NCBI GenBank assembly: GCA_024691625.1
Contig: JAILNL010000102.1
Coordinates: forward strand, 1-9,693
Direction: 5' to 3'
DNA length: 9,693 bases
Origin: Schwartzia sp. (in: firmicutes)
Lineage (GTDB): Bacteria > Bacillota > Negativicutes > Selenomonadales > Selenomonadaceae
Every line of letters starts with the position of its first letter. The first letter of the stretch is position 1. This document shows positions 1 to 6,505 of the stretch, one piece after another. The notes below the pieces were generated by a model, which did no database searches, had not been told where the DNA came from, and was given only the letters and a program-made list of their open reading frames with translations. The translations under genes and the position numbers were made by a program.

Positions 1-279
1 TTCAATGGTGTCTCCCGGTACAGCAATGACACGTTTGATGAAGTCACGGCTCGGGTCACGCGGATAGCGGAAGACAAGAATCTCGCCGCGCTCCGGTGCA
101 CGGAAGCGGTATACGAATTTATTGACTACCAGCCGTTCTGCGCTCTGCAGTGTCGGACGCATGGACGGACCATCCACCAGGTAAAGCTCAACAATAAAAT
201 ATCTGATTCCCATTGCCAGAACAACGGCAATAGCTATCGAAACAATCCAATCCTTAATTTCTTCTCCCAAGGAACTCAT
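1..279 (-). CDS. lepB: Signal peptidase I, N-terminal part (gene runs off the window)
   Basis: Type I signal peptidase, a membrane-bound serine protease that removes signal peptides from exported proteins on the outer face of the cytoplasmic membrane. The 93 visible codons begin MSSLGEEIKDW, then a single membrane-spanning segment (about residues 12-35). The catalytic serine lies in GPSMRPT (Ser39) and the catalytic lysine in RDFIKRVIAVPGD (Lys82), the Ser/Lys dyad spacing typical of Gram-positive SipS-like enzymes. The ATG at 279-277 is preceded by a purine-rich GAAGGTGAAGGG that can serve as ribosome binding site. The frame is open to base 1, so the C-terminal part lies outside. It follows rplS in the same direction, separated by 99 bases holding an intrinsic terminator; I see no convincing promoter of its own there, so it may depend on read-through or on a weak promoter. 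The family call is firm. Confidence 0.95.
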   Translation of the reverse strand, partial: MSSLGEEIKDWIVSIAIAVVLAMGIRYFIVELYLVDGPSMRPTLQSAERLVVNKFVYRFRAPERGEILVFRYPRDPSRDFIKRVIAVPGDTIE

Positions 280-337
280 CCCTTCACCTTCCAGTGATAA
301 AGGAAATACTGATAAATTCATTTTGTCAGTGTTTCCC

Positions 338-371
338 AAAAACAAATTGGGGGACTGCAAAACAGTCCCCC
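338..371 (-). terminator. Intrinsic terminator after rplS
   Basis: A perfect 9-bp stem (GGGGGACTG at 349-357 paired with CAGTCCCCC at 363-371) with a 5-base loop starts 7 bases after the rplS stop codon. Read on the minus strand it is followed by AATTTGTTTTT (348-338), a good U-tract. This should end most rplS transcripts. Because lepB starts only about 60 bases further on in the same direction, it may act as a partial terminator that sets the L19 to signal peptidase ratio. A second weaker inverted repeat (304-312 with 326-334, one wobble, 13-base loop) lies between it and lepB. Confidence 0.85.
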
Positions 372-378
372 ATCATCA

Positions 379-720
379 TCAACGACGTTCTTTAATACGT
401 GCTGCTTTACCAGTCAGGTTACGGAGATAATAGAGCTTAGCACGACGTACGATACCACGGCGAACGACATCAATTTTGTCGATTCTCGGGGAATGTACGA
501 GGAATGTACGCTCTACGCCTACACCGTAAGAGATACGACGAACCGTAAACATCTCACGAACGCCCGAACCCTGACGAGCGATTACAACACCTTCGAACAT
601 CTGAATACGCTCACGTGTACCCTCGACGATCTTAGCGTGTACACGAACCGTATCTCCCGGACGGAATTCCGGAATGTCCGAGCGAAGCTGCTCCTGCTCT
701 AAAGCCTGAATAATGTTCAT
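379..720 (-). CDS. rplS: 50S ribosomal protein L19
   Basis: Large-subunit ribosomal protein L19 (bL19), located at the 30S-50S interface. The 113-residue product has the usual length and is recognisable throughout: [16 protein letters not shown] near residues 19-34, [15 protein letters not shown] (39-53), [16 protein letters not shown] (58-73), and the basic C-terminus [17 protein letters not shown] leading to RIKERR. The ATG at 720-718 is supported by a strong GGAGGA (734-729) 8 bases upstream. It has its own promoter-like sequence and a structured leader of about 70 bases, so it is probably a separate transcription unit, closed by a strong terminator. In many bacteria rplS sits with rpsP, rimM and trmD; here its neighbours are rng and a small membrane protein upstream and lepB downstream. 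The rplS-lepB pairing is familiar from Firmicutes. Confidence 0.98.
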   Translation of the reverse strand: MNIIQALEQEQLRSDIPEFRPGDTVRVHAKIVEGTRERIQMFEGVVIARQGSGVREMFTVRRISYGVGVERTFLVHSPRIDKIDVVRRGIVRRAKLYYLRNLTGKAARIKERR

Positions 721-790
721 TTGTCTGTTCCTCCATTTCCGCGACGTTCGTGGCAGATAAAATCATCTGTCCAGAGGACCGCCCGCATAC
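721..790 (-). promoter_or_regulatory. Structured 5' leader of rplS, possible L19 leader element
   Basis: Between the predicted transcription start (about 790) and the rplS ATG the minus strand can fold: CAGAT/ATCTG (769-765 with 758-754) forms a hairpin with a 6-base loop, and a GGCGG/CTGCC pairing can enclose it. A TCCTC at 778-774 is complementary to the GAGGA of the rplS ribosome binding site (733-729), so an alternative fold could hide the start site. A cis-regulatory L19 leader is known from low-GC Gram-positive bacteria (Rfam family L19_leader, from memory). Equating this element with it is inference from position and foldability; I could not align it to the family model. Confidence 0.4.
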
Positions 791-796
791 CTTGAT

Positions 797-825
797 ATGA
801 TATCATAAGCTTTATGCTTTTGCAA
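797..825 (-). promoter_or_regulatory. Sigma-A type promoter for rplS
   Basis: On the minus strand a -35 box TTGCAA (825-820, 4 of 6 consensus bases) and a -10 box TATCAT (802-797, 5 of 6) are separated by exactly 17 bases. This would start transcription near 791-789, giving a leader of about 70 bases before the rplS ATG. It lies just after the stop codon of the preceding small gene (834), where a promoter for the next unit is expected. Called by pattern only. Confidence 0.6.
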
Positions 826-833
826 GCATTTAT

Positions 834-1133
834 TTATCTATCTACTGTGTCTACCAAATACCTTCCGCTTGGCAGATACCACACGAAAACAACGTAATGC
901 CCATCGGCACGGGAAACGCGTTTTGTGTTATCGGTGATATTATCAACGCGCCAGTCGTCGATAAGCCGCAAGGAGTCCATGCCTTTTCCGCTGTCGAGAA
1001 CAGCCTGCACTTCATCACGGAAAACCCTGAGCTGATAGTCTGTCCAGGTTATATAGATAGCAGCGAATATACAAATACAGACGCCTACACCGACAAAAGC
1101 ACGGGTAAATGAAGCCCAAAACGGTTCTTCCAT
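834..1133 (-). CDS. Small single-pass membrane protein of unknown function
   Basis: I do not recognise this protein. As read from the ATG at 1133-1131 it has 99 residues: a short N-terminus (MEEPFWASFTRA), one hydrophobic segment at about residues 12-30 (FVGVGVCICIFAAIYITW), then a soluble C-terminal part of about 68 residues ending in SGRYLVDTVDR. Orientation is unclear. The ATG at 1133 has no Shine-Dalgarno sequence upstream (AAAAAAGCTTTCG instead), whereas a strong AGGAGG with a well-spaced ATG lies upstream at 1204 in another frame. The frame used here is open without a stop back to 1220 and would add a charged N-terminus (including KDIHEKAVKKLS) if entered by a -1 shift from the 1204 start, giving about 123 residues. 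The true N-terminus is therefore uncertain. It sits between rng and rplS, probably as the last gene of the rng transcript, and its stop TAA precedes the rplS promoter. Confidence 0.6.
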   Translation of the reverse strand: MEEPFWASFTRAFVGVGVCICIFAAIYITWTDYQLRVFRDEVQAVLDSGKGMDSLRLIDDWRVDNITDNTKRVSRADGHYVVFVWYLPSGRYLVDTVDR

Positions 1134-1144
1134 CGAAAGCTTTT

Positions 1145-1204
1145 TTACGGCTTTCTCATGAATATCTTTCGAATCCGCAATCCTTTTTTTGCCTTTTCTT
1201 CCAT
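1145..1204 (-). other. 19-codon frame with strong ribosome binding site, out of frame with the membrane protein gene
   Basis: An ATG at 1204-1202 lies 8 bases after AGGAGG (1218-1213), 39 bases downstream of the rng stop: the place and signal expected for the next gene of the operon. The frame reads MEEKAKKGLRIRKIFMRKP and ends at TAA (1147-1145), only 11 bases before the ATG (1133) of the membrane protein. The seven-A run at 1190-1184 forms the heptamer A AAA AAA followed by G in this frame; a -1 shift there enters the downstream frame without meeting a stop. It may be the real start of the membrane protein gene (with an indel, an assembly error or programmed slippage), or a short upstream frame coupled to it by reinitiation. 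Confidence 0.5.
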
Positions 1205-1243
1205 GATTTACGCCTCCTGTTCAGCGTAATGTTCATATTCTGC

Positions 1244-2692
1244 TCAATCATCAGCCGAGCGGCGTGTAATCAGATAGAAGCCCGGATACAAGTCGTCCTT
1301 CTTCTTCAATACAATCTTCAGCTGCAGTTCTTTTTTGAACTGATCCAGTATATCAGAATCTATTAGTGATTCCATTGTAACATGATTTAGCTCAACTTCA
1401 TAGCCAAACGGAGCATGGTTATGATTTTCAACCCGTCTTATATCCTGACAGATTCTGACAGCAATTGTTTCCGCGGAAACAATTTTTCCGCTTCCTCCGC
1501 AGCACGGGCAGTCGTTATAAAGCAAGCTCTCCATGTTTTCGCGTGTTTTCTTTCGCGTAATCTCCACGAGTCCCAATGCGGTGATTCCTACTACATTTGT
1601 TTTCTTCCTGTCATCTGCGCTAAGCTCACGCAAAAGCTGGAGCAGCTCTTCTTTTTGTGAGTCTTTTTCCATGTCGATAAAATCGACAATGATTATTCCG
1701 CCAATATCACGCAGGAATATCTGGCGCATTATTTCATGCGCAGCTTCAATATTTACATCAAAAACCGTATTGCCGAGCTTGTCATGTCCGATAAACTTGC
1801 CTGTGTTAACGTCAATAACAGTCAGTGCCTCGGTATGGTCAAAGACAAGAAAGCCTCCTGACGGCAGTTCAACCATGCGTGAGTTAATCTGCTTTAACTG
1901 CTCATCAATCCCATAAGCTTCAAAAAGGTCTTTTTCTTCCTCATAAACGGAAAGATTATCCACGAGCTGAGGGGAAATTACTTCCAGCAGCTCACGCACT
2001 CTATGCTCTGCCTCAGCGTCATCAATGATAATTTTGTCAATTTCCTTGGTGACCTGATCCCGCACTAATCTGATAAGCAAATCCGCGTCACGGTAAAGAA
2101 GCGAAGGCGCTCCTGTCCTTTTTTGCTTTGCCTGAATAGAATTCCACAGGGTTTCGAGATATTTTACTTCGTCAGCAAATGCCTCTTTGGACTGGCCCTC
2201 CGCAGCAGTGCGGATAATCAATCCCATTCCCTCAGGACAGACCTCTTCGGCTATATCCTTCAGACGTTTGCGCTCATTTTCATCGGTAATACGGCGTGAC
2301 ATACCGATATACCTTGCGGTAGGCATCAAAACAATATTTCGTCCCGGAATTGATAAATGTGTCGTGACACGGGGGCCCTTCATTCCTATTGCATCCTTTA
2401 CAACCTGAACAGGAAGAACCTGCCCGATATGAATGCGGGATTGTTGAGGGAACGATTTCATTACATCAGGCGGCATACCGTCTCCAATATAGAGAAAAGC
2501 ATTCTTTTTAAATCCTATATCAACAAATGCTGCCTGCATACCCGGCAGTACATTCTGAACCTTTCCGCTGTAGATGTTTCCTACAAGGTGTGAATGTGAC
2601 GGCCGTTCCAGTTCAAACCCCACTAATTGTTCATCTTTTACAACAGCAATCCGAGTCTCCTCTTTTGAGACAGAAACCAATATTGTTTTCAT
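1244..2692 (-). CDS. rng: Ribonuclease G/E family endoribonuclease
   Basis: Endoribonuclease of the RNase E/G family, which cuts single-stranded RNA in rRNA maturation and mRNA turnover in the cytoplasm. Starting at the ATG 2692-2690, the product has 482 residues, RNase G size. An S1-type RNA-binding domain covers about residues 35-110 (LVGNIYSGKVQNVLPGMQAAF). The catalytic metal-binding aspartates are Asp294 in VIDVNTGKF and Asp337 in IIIVDFIDM, 43 residues apart, the same spacing as Asp303/Asp346 of E. coli RNase E. The zinc-link CPCC motif is at 395-398. A frame extension to an ATG at 2719 exists, but the 2692 start has GGAGG 9 bases upstream and leaves 16 bases after the preceding gene, so it is preferred. 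The long C-terminal degradosome scaffold of RNase E is absent. It is the third gene after the radical SAM pair; in many Firmicutes this trio leads into rplU, which is not next here. Confidence 0.95.
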   Translation of the reverse strand: MKTILVSVSKEETRIAVVKDEQLVGFELERPSHSHLVGNIYSGKVQNVLPGMQAAFVDIGFKKNAFLYIGDGMPPDVMKSFPQQSRIHIGQVLPVQVVKDAIGMKGPRVTTHLSIPGRNIVLMPTARYIGMSRRITDENERKRLKDIAEEVCPEGMGLIIRTAAEGQSKEAFADEVKYLETLWNSIQAKQKRTGAPSLLYRDADLLIRLVRDQVTKEIDKIIIDDAEAEHRVRELLEVISPQLVDNLSVYEEEKDLFEAYGIDEQLKQINSRMVELPSGGFLVFDHTEALTVIDVNTGKFIGHDKLGNTVFDVNIEAAHEIMRQIFLRDIGGIIIVDFIDMEKDSQKEELLQLLRELSADDRKKTNVVGITALGLVEITRKKTRENMESLLYNDCPCCGGSGKIVSAETIAVRICQDIRRVENHNHAPFGYEVELNHVTMESLIDSDILDQFKKELQLKIVLKKKDDLYPGFYLITRRSADD

Positions 2693-2708
2693 GGAGTATC
2701 TCCTCCGG

Positions 2709-3410
2709 TTAATGTGCATCCATTAAATTTCCGCCGCCGGCTAACAGTTCTGTTCTGCGAATATCGACGTCTGAAATATTATTGTTCAGCCCATGAGTTT
2801 TAGAAATATACTCAACAATTTCTGCAGGCTTAACACTGCCCTGCGGCGTAATTTTTAAGGCTGCGGTTAATTCTATCATATTGTTTTCCGTCTTTATTTC
2901 AAGCTGTCCGATGACATACTGCTTTATATCTATTTCGCGTGTCTTTTTCGGTGTCACTCTCTGATAGATGCAGACCTCAGCGTTGTTAAACGCCTGTACC
3001 GCCTGTGCCCATTCCTTCTCCTGCCCTTCTGCGGAAAAAGAAATTATATACCGTGCTTCATCAGCCAGAGACATCAAAGCCTTATGTTTGCCTTCAACCT
3101 TTTTCAGAGCCTTCAGCGTAACGCCGTCGGGAAGCTGAGCGCTTAACCGCTCAAAGACCTCAGGCTGACATAAATCCTTTGAAAGAATAAATTCCATATA
3201 CTCGCAGTCGCTCGTAACACCCAAAGCAAGAGCTGATGCGAATGACAGCTTCATGTGGGGATTAAAACCCTCGGAATATGCAACGGGAAGCTTTGCGCGG
3301 CATATAGCACGTTCTATAAGTGCCGAATAATCCAGATGAGAGATAAAGCGCAACGCGGCCTCTTTGGTTACTTCGCCTCTATATGTGAATGCAGCTGCTT
3401 TTTCAGGCAC
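2709..3410 (-). CDS. TIGR03936/DUF2344 family radical-SAM-linked protein
   Basis: Member of the DUF2344 (TIGR03936) family, whose role is unknown to me. The family signature is near the N-terminus: ALRFISHLDY (about residues 19-28) followed by LPVAYSEGFNPHMKLSFA (41-58) and ALGVTSDCEYME (62-73). The 233-residue length is usual. The start is a GTG at 3410-3408 inside the end of the radical SAM gene; the two frames overlap by 8 bases (GTGCCTGA), with a G-rich GGGGGCG a few bases upstream as weak ribosome binding site, which suggests translational coupling. In some bacteria the two proteins are, from memory, fused into one polypeptide, which agrees with a shared function. The stop TAA lies 16 bases before the rng start and the rng ribosome binding site follows directly, so all three are very likely cotranscribed. 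A link with RNA or ribosome metabolism is inference from the neighbours only. Confidence 0.88.
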   Translation of the reverse strand: MPEKAAAFTYRGEVTKEAALRFISHLDYSALIERAICRAKLPVAYSEGFNPHMKLSFASALALGVTSDCEYMEFILSKDLCQPEVFERLSAQLPDGVTLKALKKVEGKHKALMSLADEARYIISFSAEGQEKEWAQAVQAFNNAEVCIYQRVTPKKTREIDIKQYVIGQLEIKTENNMIELTAALKITPQGSVKPAEIVEYISKTHGLNNNISDVDIRRTELLAGGGNLMDAH

Positions 3411-5259
3411 GATTACGCCCCCAATCTACAATATTAACTCCCAGCGTCTGGCAGATTCCGCAGCCGGTGCAGTCGCCGCGTCTGCAGTCCTTCGTCAGCT
3501 GTTCGGCAACGGCTTTTTCATATTCATGCTTCAAGAATGCACGGCTTACTCCCGGTGTTGTATGCTCCCACGGGAACACTTCATCAAAATCACGGCTGCG
3601 GTGATTGTAATAATTCGGGTCGATATTATTTTCCTCAAAAGCCTTGTTCCAGCGTTCCAAATCAAACTGATCTGTCCAGCCGTCAAATCTTGAGCCGTTT
3701 TTCCATGCTGAATAAATGACCGGAGCAAGTCTGCGGTCTCCACGCGCCAGTACACCTTCAAGAAGACTGACATGTGCATCATGATAGTTATAATGGATAG
3801 AGCGGTCCGTAATATGCTCTTTAATGAGCTGCTGTTTGCGGGCAAACTCCTCCAGCGTGTTCTGACCGAACCACTGGAACGCGGTAAACGCTTTAGGAAC
3901 AAAGCAGGACACGCTGATGGTTACTTTTACGCCTCTGCGTCCTGTAACTTCCTTGTAATGGTCTACTACCTTTTTTGCCAGTTTGGCGATTCCGATAACG
4001 TCTTCATCGGTTTCTGTCGGAAGTCCGATCATGAAATACAATTTGACAGTCTTCCAGCCTTTTTTAAAAGCCGCGCCCGTAGCCGCCAGCAAATCTTCCT
4101 CAGTGACACCCTTATTTATGACGTCACGCATACGCTGAGTACCTGCTTCCGGGGCAAATGTCAGTCCGCTTTTTCTAATTTGCTGCATTTTGTCTGCCAG
4201 ATCAATGGAGAAGCTGTCGATACGCAGAGACGGAAGTGTAAAGCCGACCTTTTCATTGGAAAAATCGCACATGAGATTATCAACAAGGCCGCCAAGACAT
4301 GAATAATCCGCTGAGCTTAAAGAGGTCAGCGAGATTTCATCATATCCTGTGCTGTCAATCATCTTTCGTGCCAATTCACGAAGCTTTTTCTCAGAGCGTT
4401 CCCTTACAGGACGGTATGCTACGCCTGCCTGACAGAAACGGCAGCCTCGGGAGCAGCCTCTGAACAGTTCAAGCATGATACGGTTATGGACAATATCAAT
4501 ATATGGAACAATCGGTTTTTCCATTGTTTCGACGTCGTCCATGTTCTGGATAATACGCTTGTATATTACTGCCGGTGTCTTATCATCAACAGGCTTGATT
4601 CCCGTATACATTCCTGTTTTCGAGTATTCCGGGGTATACAGACACGGCACGTAAATGCCATGAACCTGTGCTGCACGCTTCAAGAAGCCAATGCGTCCAT
4701 CCGGACGGCCTTCCTTTTTCCATGAAGCAAAAACATCCACAAGCTCTTGCAGAGCTTCTTCGGCTTCACCGATGACAAACAGGTCAAAGAAATCGGCAAC
4801 AGGCTCAACGTTATAAACGCAGGGGCCTCCGCCGATAATGAACGGATCATCTTCTTTACGGTCCTTCGCCCAAATGCTTACACCCGAGAGGTCAAGCATA
4901 TTGAGTACAGTAGTAAAGCACATTTCAAACTGCAGAGAAAAACCGATGAAATCAAACTCTTTCATCTCCGTAAAGGATTCCAGGGAGAACAGAGGAATGT
5001 TTTTATTCCGCATGTGCTCTTCCATGTCAATCCACGGAGCATATACACGCTCTGCCCATGTGTCATGACGATTATTCAAAATCTCATACAATATTTTCAA
5101 ACCAAGATTAGACATACCAACTTCATAAACGTCCGGCATGGATAATGCAAAACGGCAGGTGATACCATCTAATTCTTTATGTACAGCATTCCATTCGCTG
5201 CCTGTGTATCTCGCAGGCTTAACGACAGACTGCAGTATATCCGACGTAAGGTGAACCAT
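3403..5259 (-). CDS. TIGR03960 family radical SAM protein with B12-binding-like N-terminal domain
   Basis: Radical S-adenosylmethionine enzyme of the TIGR03960 type; its substrate is not known to me. The 618-residue product (from ATG 5259) has an N-terminal B12-binding-like domain (about 30-200; VGMSNLGLKILYEILNNR and the FIIGGGPCVYNVEPVADFF stretch). The radical SAM core follows with the [4Fe-4S] motif in LFRGCSRGCRFCQAG, giving Cys269, Cys273 and Cys276 (CxxxCxxC). A third cysteine group near the C-terminus, CRRGDCTGCGIC (Cys592, 597, 600, 603), could hold a further metal or Fe-S cluster. The frame can be extended to a TTG at 5277, but that has no ribosome binding site, whereas ATG 5259 is preceded by GGAGGA (5276-5271) about 10 bases away. 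It starts 21 bases after the rodA stop and overlaps the DUF2344 gene by 8 bases, so it is likely part of one transcript from rodA through rng. Confidence 0.92.
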   Translation of the reverse strand: MVHLTSDILQSVVKPARYTGSEWNAVHKELDGITCRFALSMPDVYEVGMSNLGLKILYEILNNRHDTWAERVYAPWIDMEEHMRNKNIPLFSLESFTEMKEFDFIGFSLQFEMCFTTVLNMLDLSGVSIWAKDRKEDDPFIIGGGPCVYNVEPVADFFDLFVIGEAEEALQELVDVFASWKKEGRPDGRIGFLKRAAQVHGIYVPCLYTPEYSKTGMYTGIKPVDDKTPAVIYKRIIQNMDDVETMEKPIVPYIDIVHNRIMLELFRGCSRGCRFCQAGVAYRPVRERSEKKLRELARKMIDSTGYDEISLTSLSSADYSCLGGLVDNLMCDFSNEKVGFTLPSLRIDSFSIDLADKMQQIRKSGLTFAPEAGTQRMRDVINKGVTEEDLLAATGAAFKKGWKTVKLYFMIGLPTETDEDVIGIAKLAKKVVDHYKEVTGRRGVKVTISVSCFVPKAFTAFQWFGQNTLEEFARKQQLIKEHITDRSIHYNYHDAHVSLLEGVLARGDRRLAPVIYSAWKNGSRFDGWTDQFDLERWNKAFEENNIDPNYYNHRSRDFDEVFPWEHTTPGVSRAFLKHEYEKAVAEQLTKDCRRGDCTGCGICQTLGVNIVDWGRNRA

Positions 5260-5280
5260 AAAACCTAAATCCTCCAAGCA

Positions 5281-6390
5281 TTAAAAAACTAGCTTATGCT
5301 TTTTCATGTATATATTTATCAATATCGCAATCGACATGATATTTGTGGTAAGCGAGCTGACACCATAACTCATCAGCGGGAGAGGTATTCCCGTAACAGG
5401 CATGATTCCCGTAGTCATACCGACATTTACAAGTACATGGAATGCCAGCATGGATGTGATACCTACAGCCAGCAGCATACCGAATGTATCGCTTGCATCA
5501 CGCGCAATCATAATACCGCGCCAAAGCACAACCAAATAAAGCAGCAGCAGAAAAGCTGCGCCTATAAAGCCCAACTCTTCACCGACAACCGCAAAAATAA
5601 AGTCTGTATGGTTTTCCGGCAAAAAGTTCAGCTGACTCTGTGTTCCTCCAAAAAGTCCTTTTCCGAATAACATTCCCGAACCAATGGCAATCTTAGACTG
5701 GATAATGTGATAGCCTGATCCCAACGGATCAACGTTCGGGTCAAGGAATACCATGATACGCATTTTCTGGTAATCCTTTAAAAAATGCCATAGCAAAGGA
5801 GCACAGGCTATCCCTGTGGCAAATATTCCGCCCAGCAGCTTCAAATTTACTCCGCAGGCGAAAACCATACCGATGAAAATAGCGATAAATACAAGTGATG
5901 TCCCCAAATCCGGCTGCTTAAGAACCAGCAGAAAAGGCACTCCCACATACAGCGCAACAGGCAGCAAATCCTGCAGGCTGTTTAATTTCCCAACCTTATC
6001 CTCAAGCATAGATGCCAGAGACACAATCATAATGAGCTTTGCAAACTCGGAAGGCTGCAATGTAATCGGACCAATCTGTATCCATCTCTGAGCACCCAGT
6101 GCGCTGTGCCCCACAAGCATAACCGCAACCAGAAGAATCAGGTTAAAAATATAAAGATTTTTTCCGTACCGCTGCAGCATTTTATAATCGAAATTCATAA
6201 AAAACACTGCCAATGCTATATTCAAAACCGCAAAAAAGCCCTGACGTTCTACAAAAGCAAAACGCTGTCCTGATGCAGCTTCATTTATATGTGTAGCACT
6301 GCCTATGATTACTAAACTCATTATGATAATAGCGCCTACTGCTATTATCAAAGTAAAGTCTGTTCTTCTAAGCCACCGCTTATTAATCAT
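5281..6390 (-). CDS. rodA: RodA, SEDS peptidoglycan glycosyltransferase of cell elongation
   Basis: SEDS-family integral membrane glycosyltransferase that polymerises lipid II into glycan strands, working with PBP2 in the elongation (Rod) complex. The product from ATG 6390 is 369 residues, normal for RodA, with about ten hydrophobic spans. Family motifs are clear: GAQRWIQIGPITLQPSEFAKL (about 99-119), LKQPDLGTSLVF (157-168), LDPNVDPLGSGYHIIQSKIA (216-235), and NHTDFIFAVVGEELGFIGA, whose Asp263 matches the essential aspartate of the large extracellular loop. The C-terminal GIPLPLMSYGVSSL is also typical. A TTG at 6414 in the same frame is a possible earlier start, but it has no ribosome binding site; ATG 6390 has GGGAGG 12 bases upstream, slightly long spacing. 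It lies downstream of minE across 115 bases that hold a strong hairpin, so its expression may be partly uncoupled from min. Its partner mrdA is upstream of minC in the same direction. Confidence 0.95.
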   Translation of the reverse strand: MINKRWLRRTDFTLIIAVGAIIIMSLVIIGSATHINEAASGQRFAFVERQGFFAVLNIALAVFFMNFDYKMLQRYGKNLYIFNLILLVAVMLVGHSALGAQRWIQIGPITLQPSEFAKLIMIVSLASMLEDKVGKLNSLQDLLPVALYVGVPFLLVLKQPDLGTSLVFIAIFIGMVFACGVNLKLLGGIFATGIACAPLLWHFLKDYQKMRIMVFLDPNVDPLGSGYHIIQSKIAIGSGMLFGKGLFGGTQSQLNFLPENHTDFIFAVVGEELGFIGAAFLLLLYLVVLWRGIMIARDASDTFGMLLAVGITSMLAFHVLVNVGMTTGIMPVTGIPLPLMSYGVSSLTTNIMSIAILINIYMKKHKLVF

Positions 6391-6414
6391 GAACTCAACA
6401 AGCCTCCCAAACAA

Positions 6415-6503
6415 TCACAGAAATCAACCACATTTCATGAAGGCATATTACAAAGAACAACGCTTCCGGCAAGCCAGAAGCGTTATCCAAATAATTTCTG
6501 TGA
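6415..6503 (-). repeat. 10-bp inverted repeat enclosing the minE-rodA hairpin
   Basis: ATTTCTGTGA at 6494-6503 and its exact reverse complement TCACAGAAAT at 6415-6424 are separated by 69 bases that contain the 12-bp hairpin. In the minus-strand transcript the two arms could close an outer stem, ending just upstream of the rodA ribosome binding site (6408-6403). The upstream arm is also half of a local palindrome AATTTC-TGT-GAAATT (6493-6507) that overlaps the minE stop. Whether it is functional is not known. Confidence 0.4.
6459..6484 (-). terminator. Hairpin between minE and rodA, probable partial terminator
   Basis: Twelve bases (6484-6473) pair with twelve (6470-6459), with one G-U wobble and only two unpaired bases at the tip, starting 21 bases after the minE stop. 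The downstream minus-strand sequence GTTCTTTGTAAT is only a moderate U-tract, so termination may be incomplete and some transcripts could continue into rodA. No other strong terminator is seen between mrdA and rng. Confidence 0.6.
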
Positions 6504-6505
6504 AA

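Noticed and set aside
2690..2719. Longer rng start at ATG 2719
   Set aside because: It would add nine residues (MHINRRRYS) that overlap the end of the DUF2344 gene; the ATG at 2692 has the well-spaced GGAGG and a typical family N-terminus (MKTILVSV).
3546..3902. Minus-strand open frame of 118 codons in a second frame
   Set aside because: It sits inside the radical SAM gene, which continues unbroken in its own frame with the conserved C-terminus, so it is a frame shadow and not evidence of a frameshift.
3772..4302. Plus-strand open frame of 176 codons
   Set aside because: It lies entirely antisense to the radical SAM gene, which has clear family motifs; it has no recognisable domain and no ribosome binding site of note.
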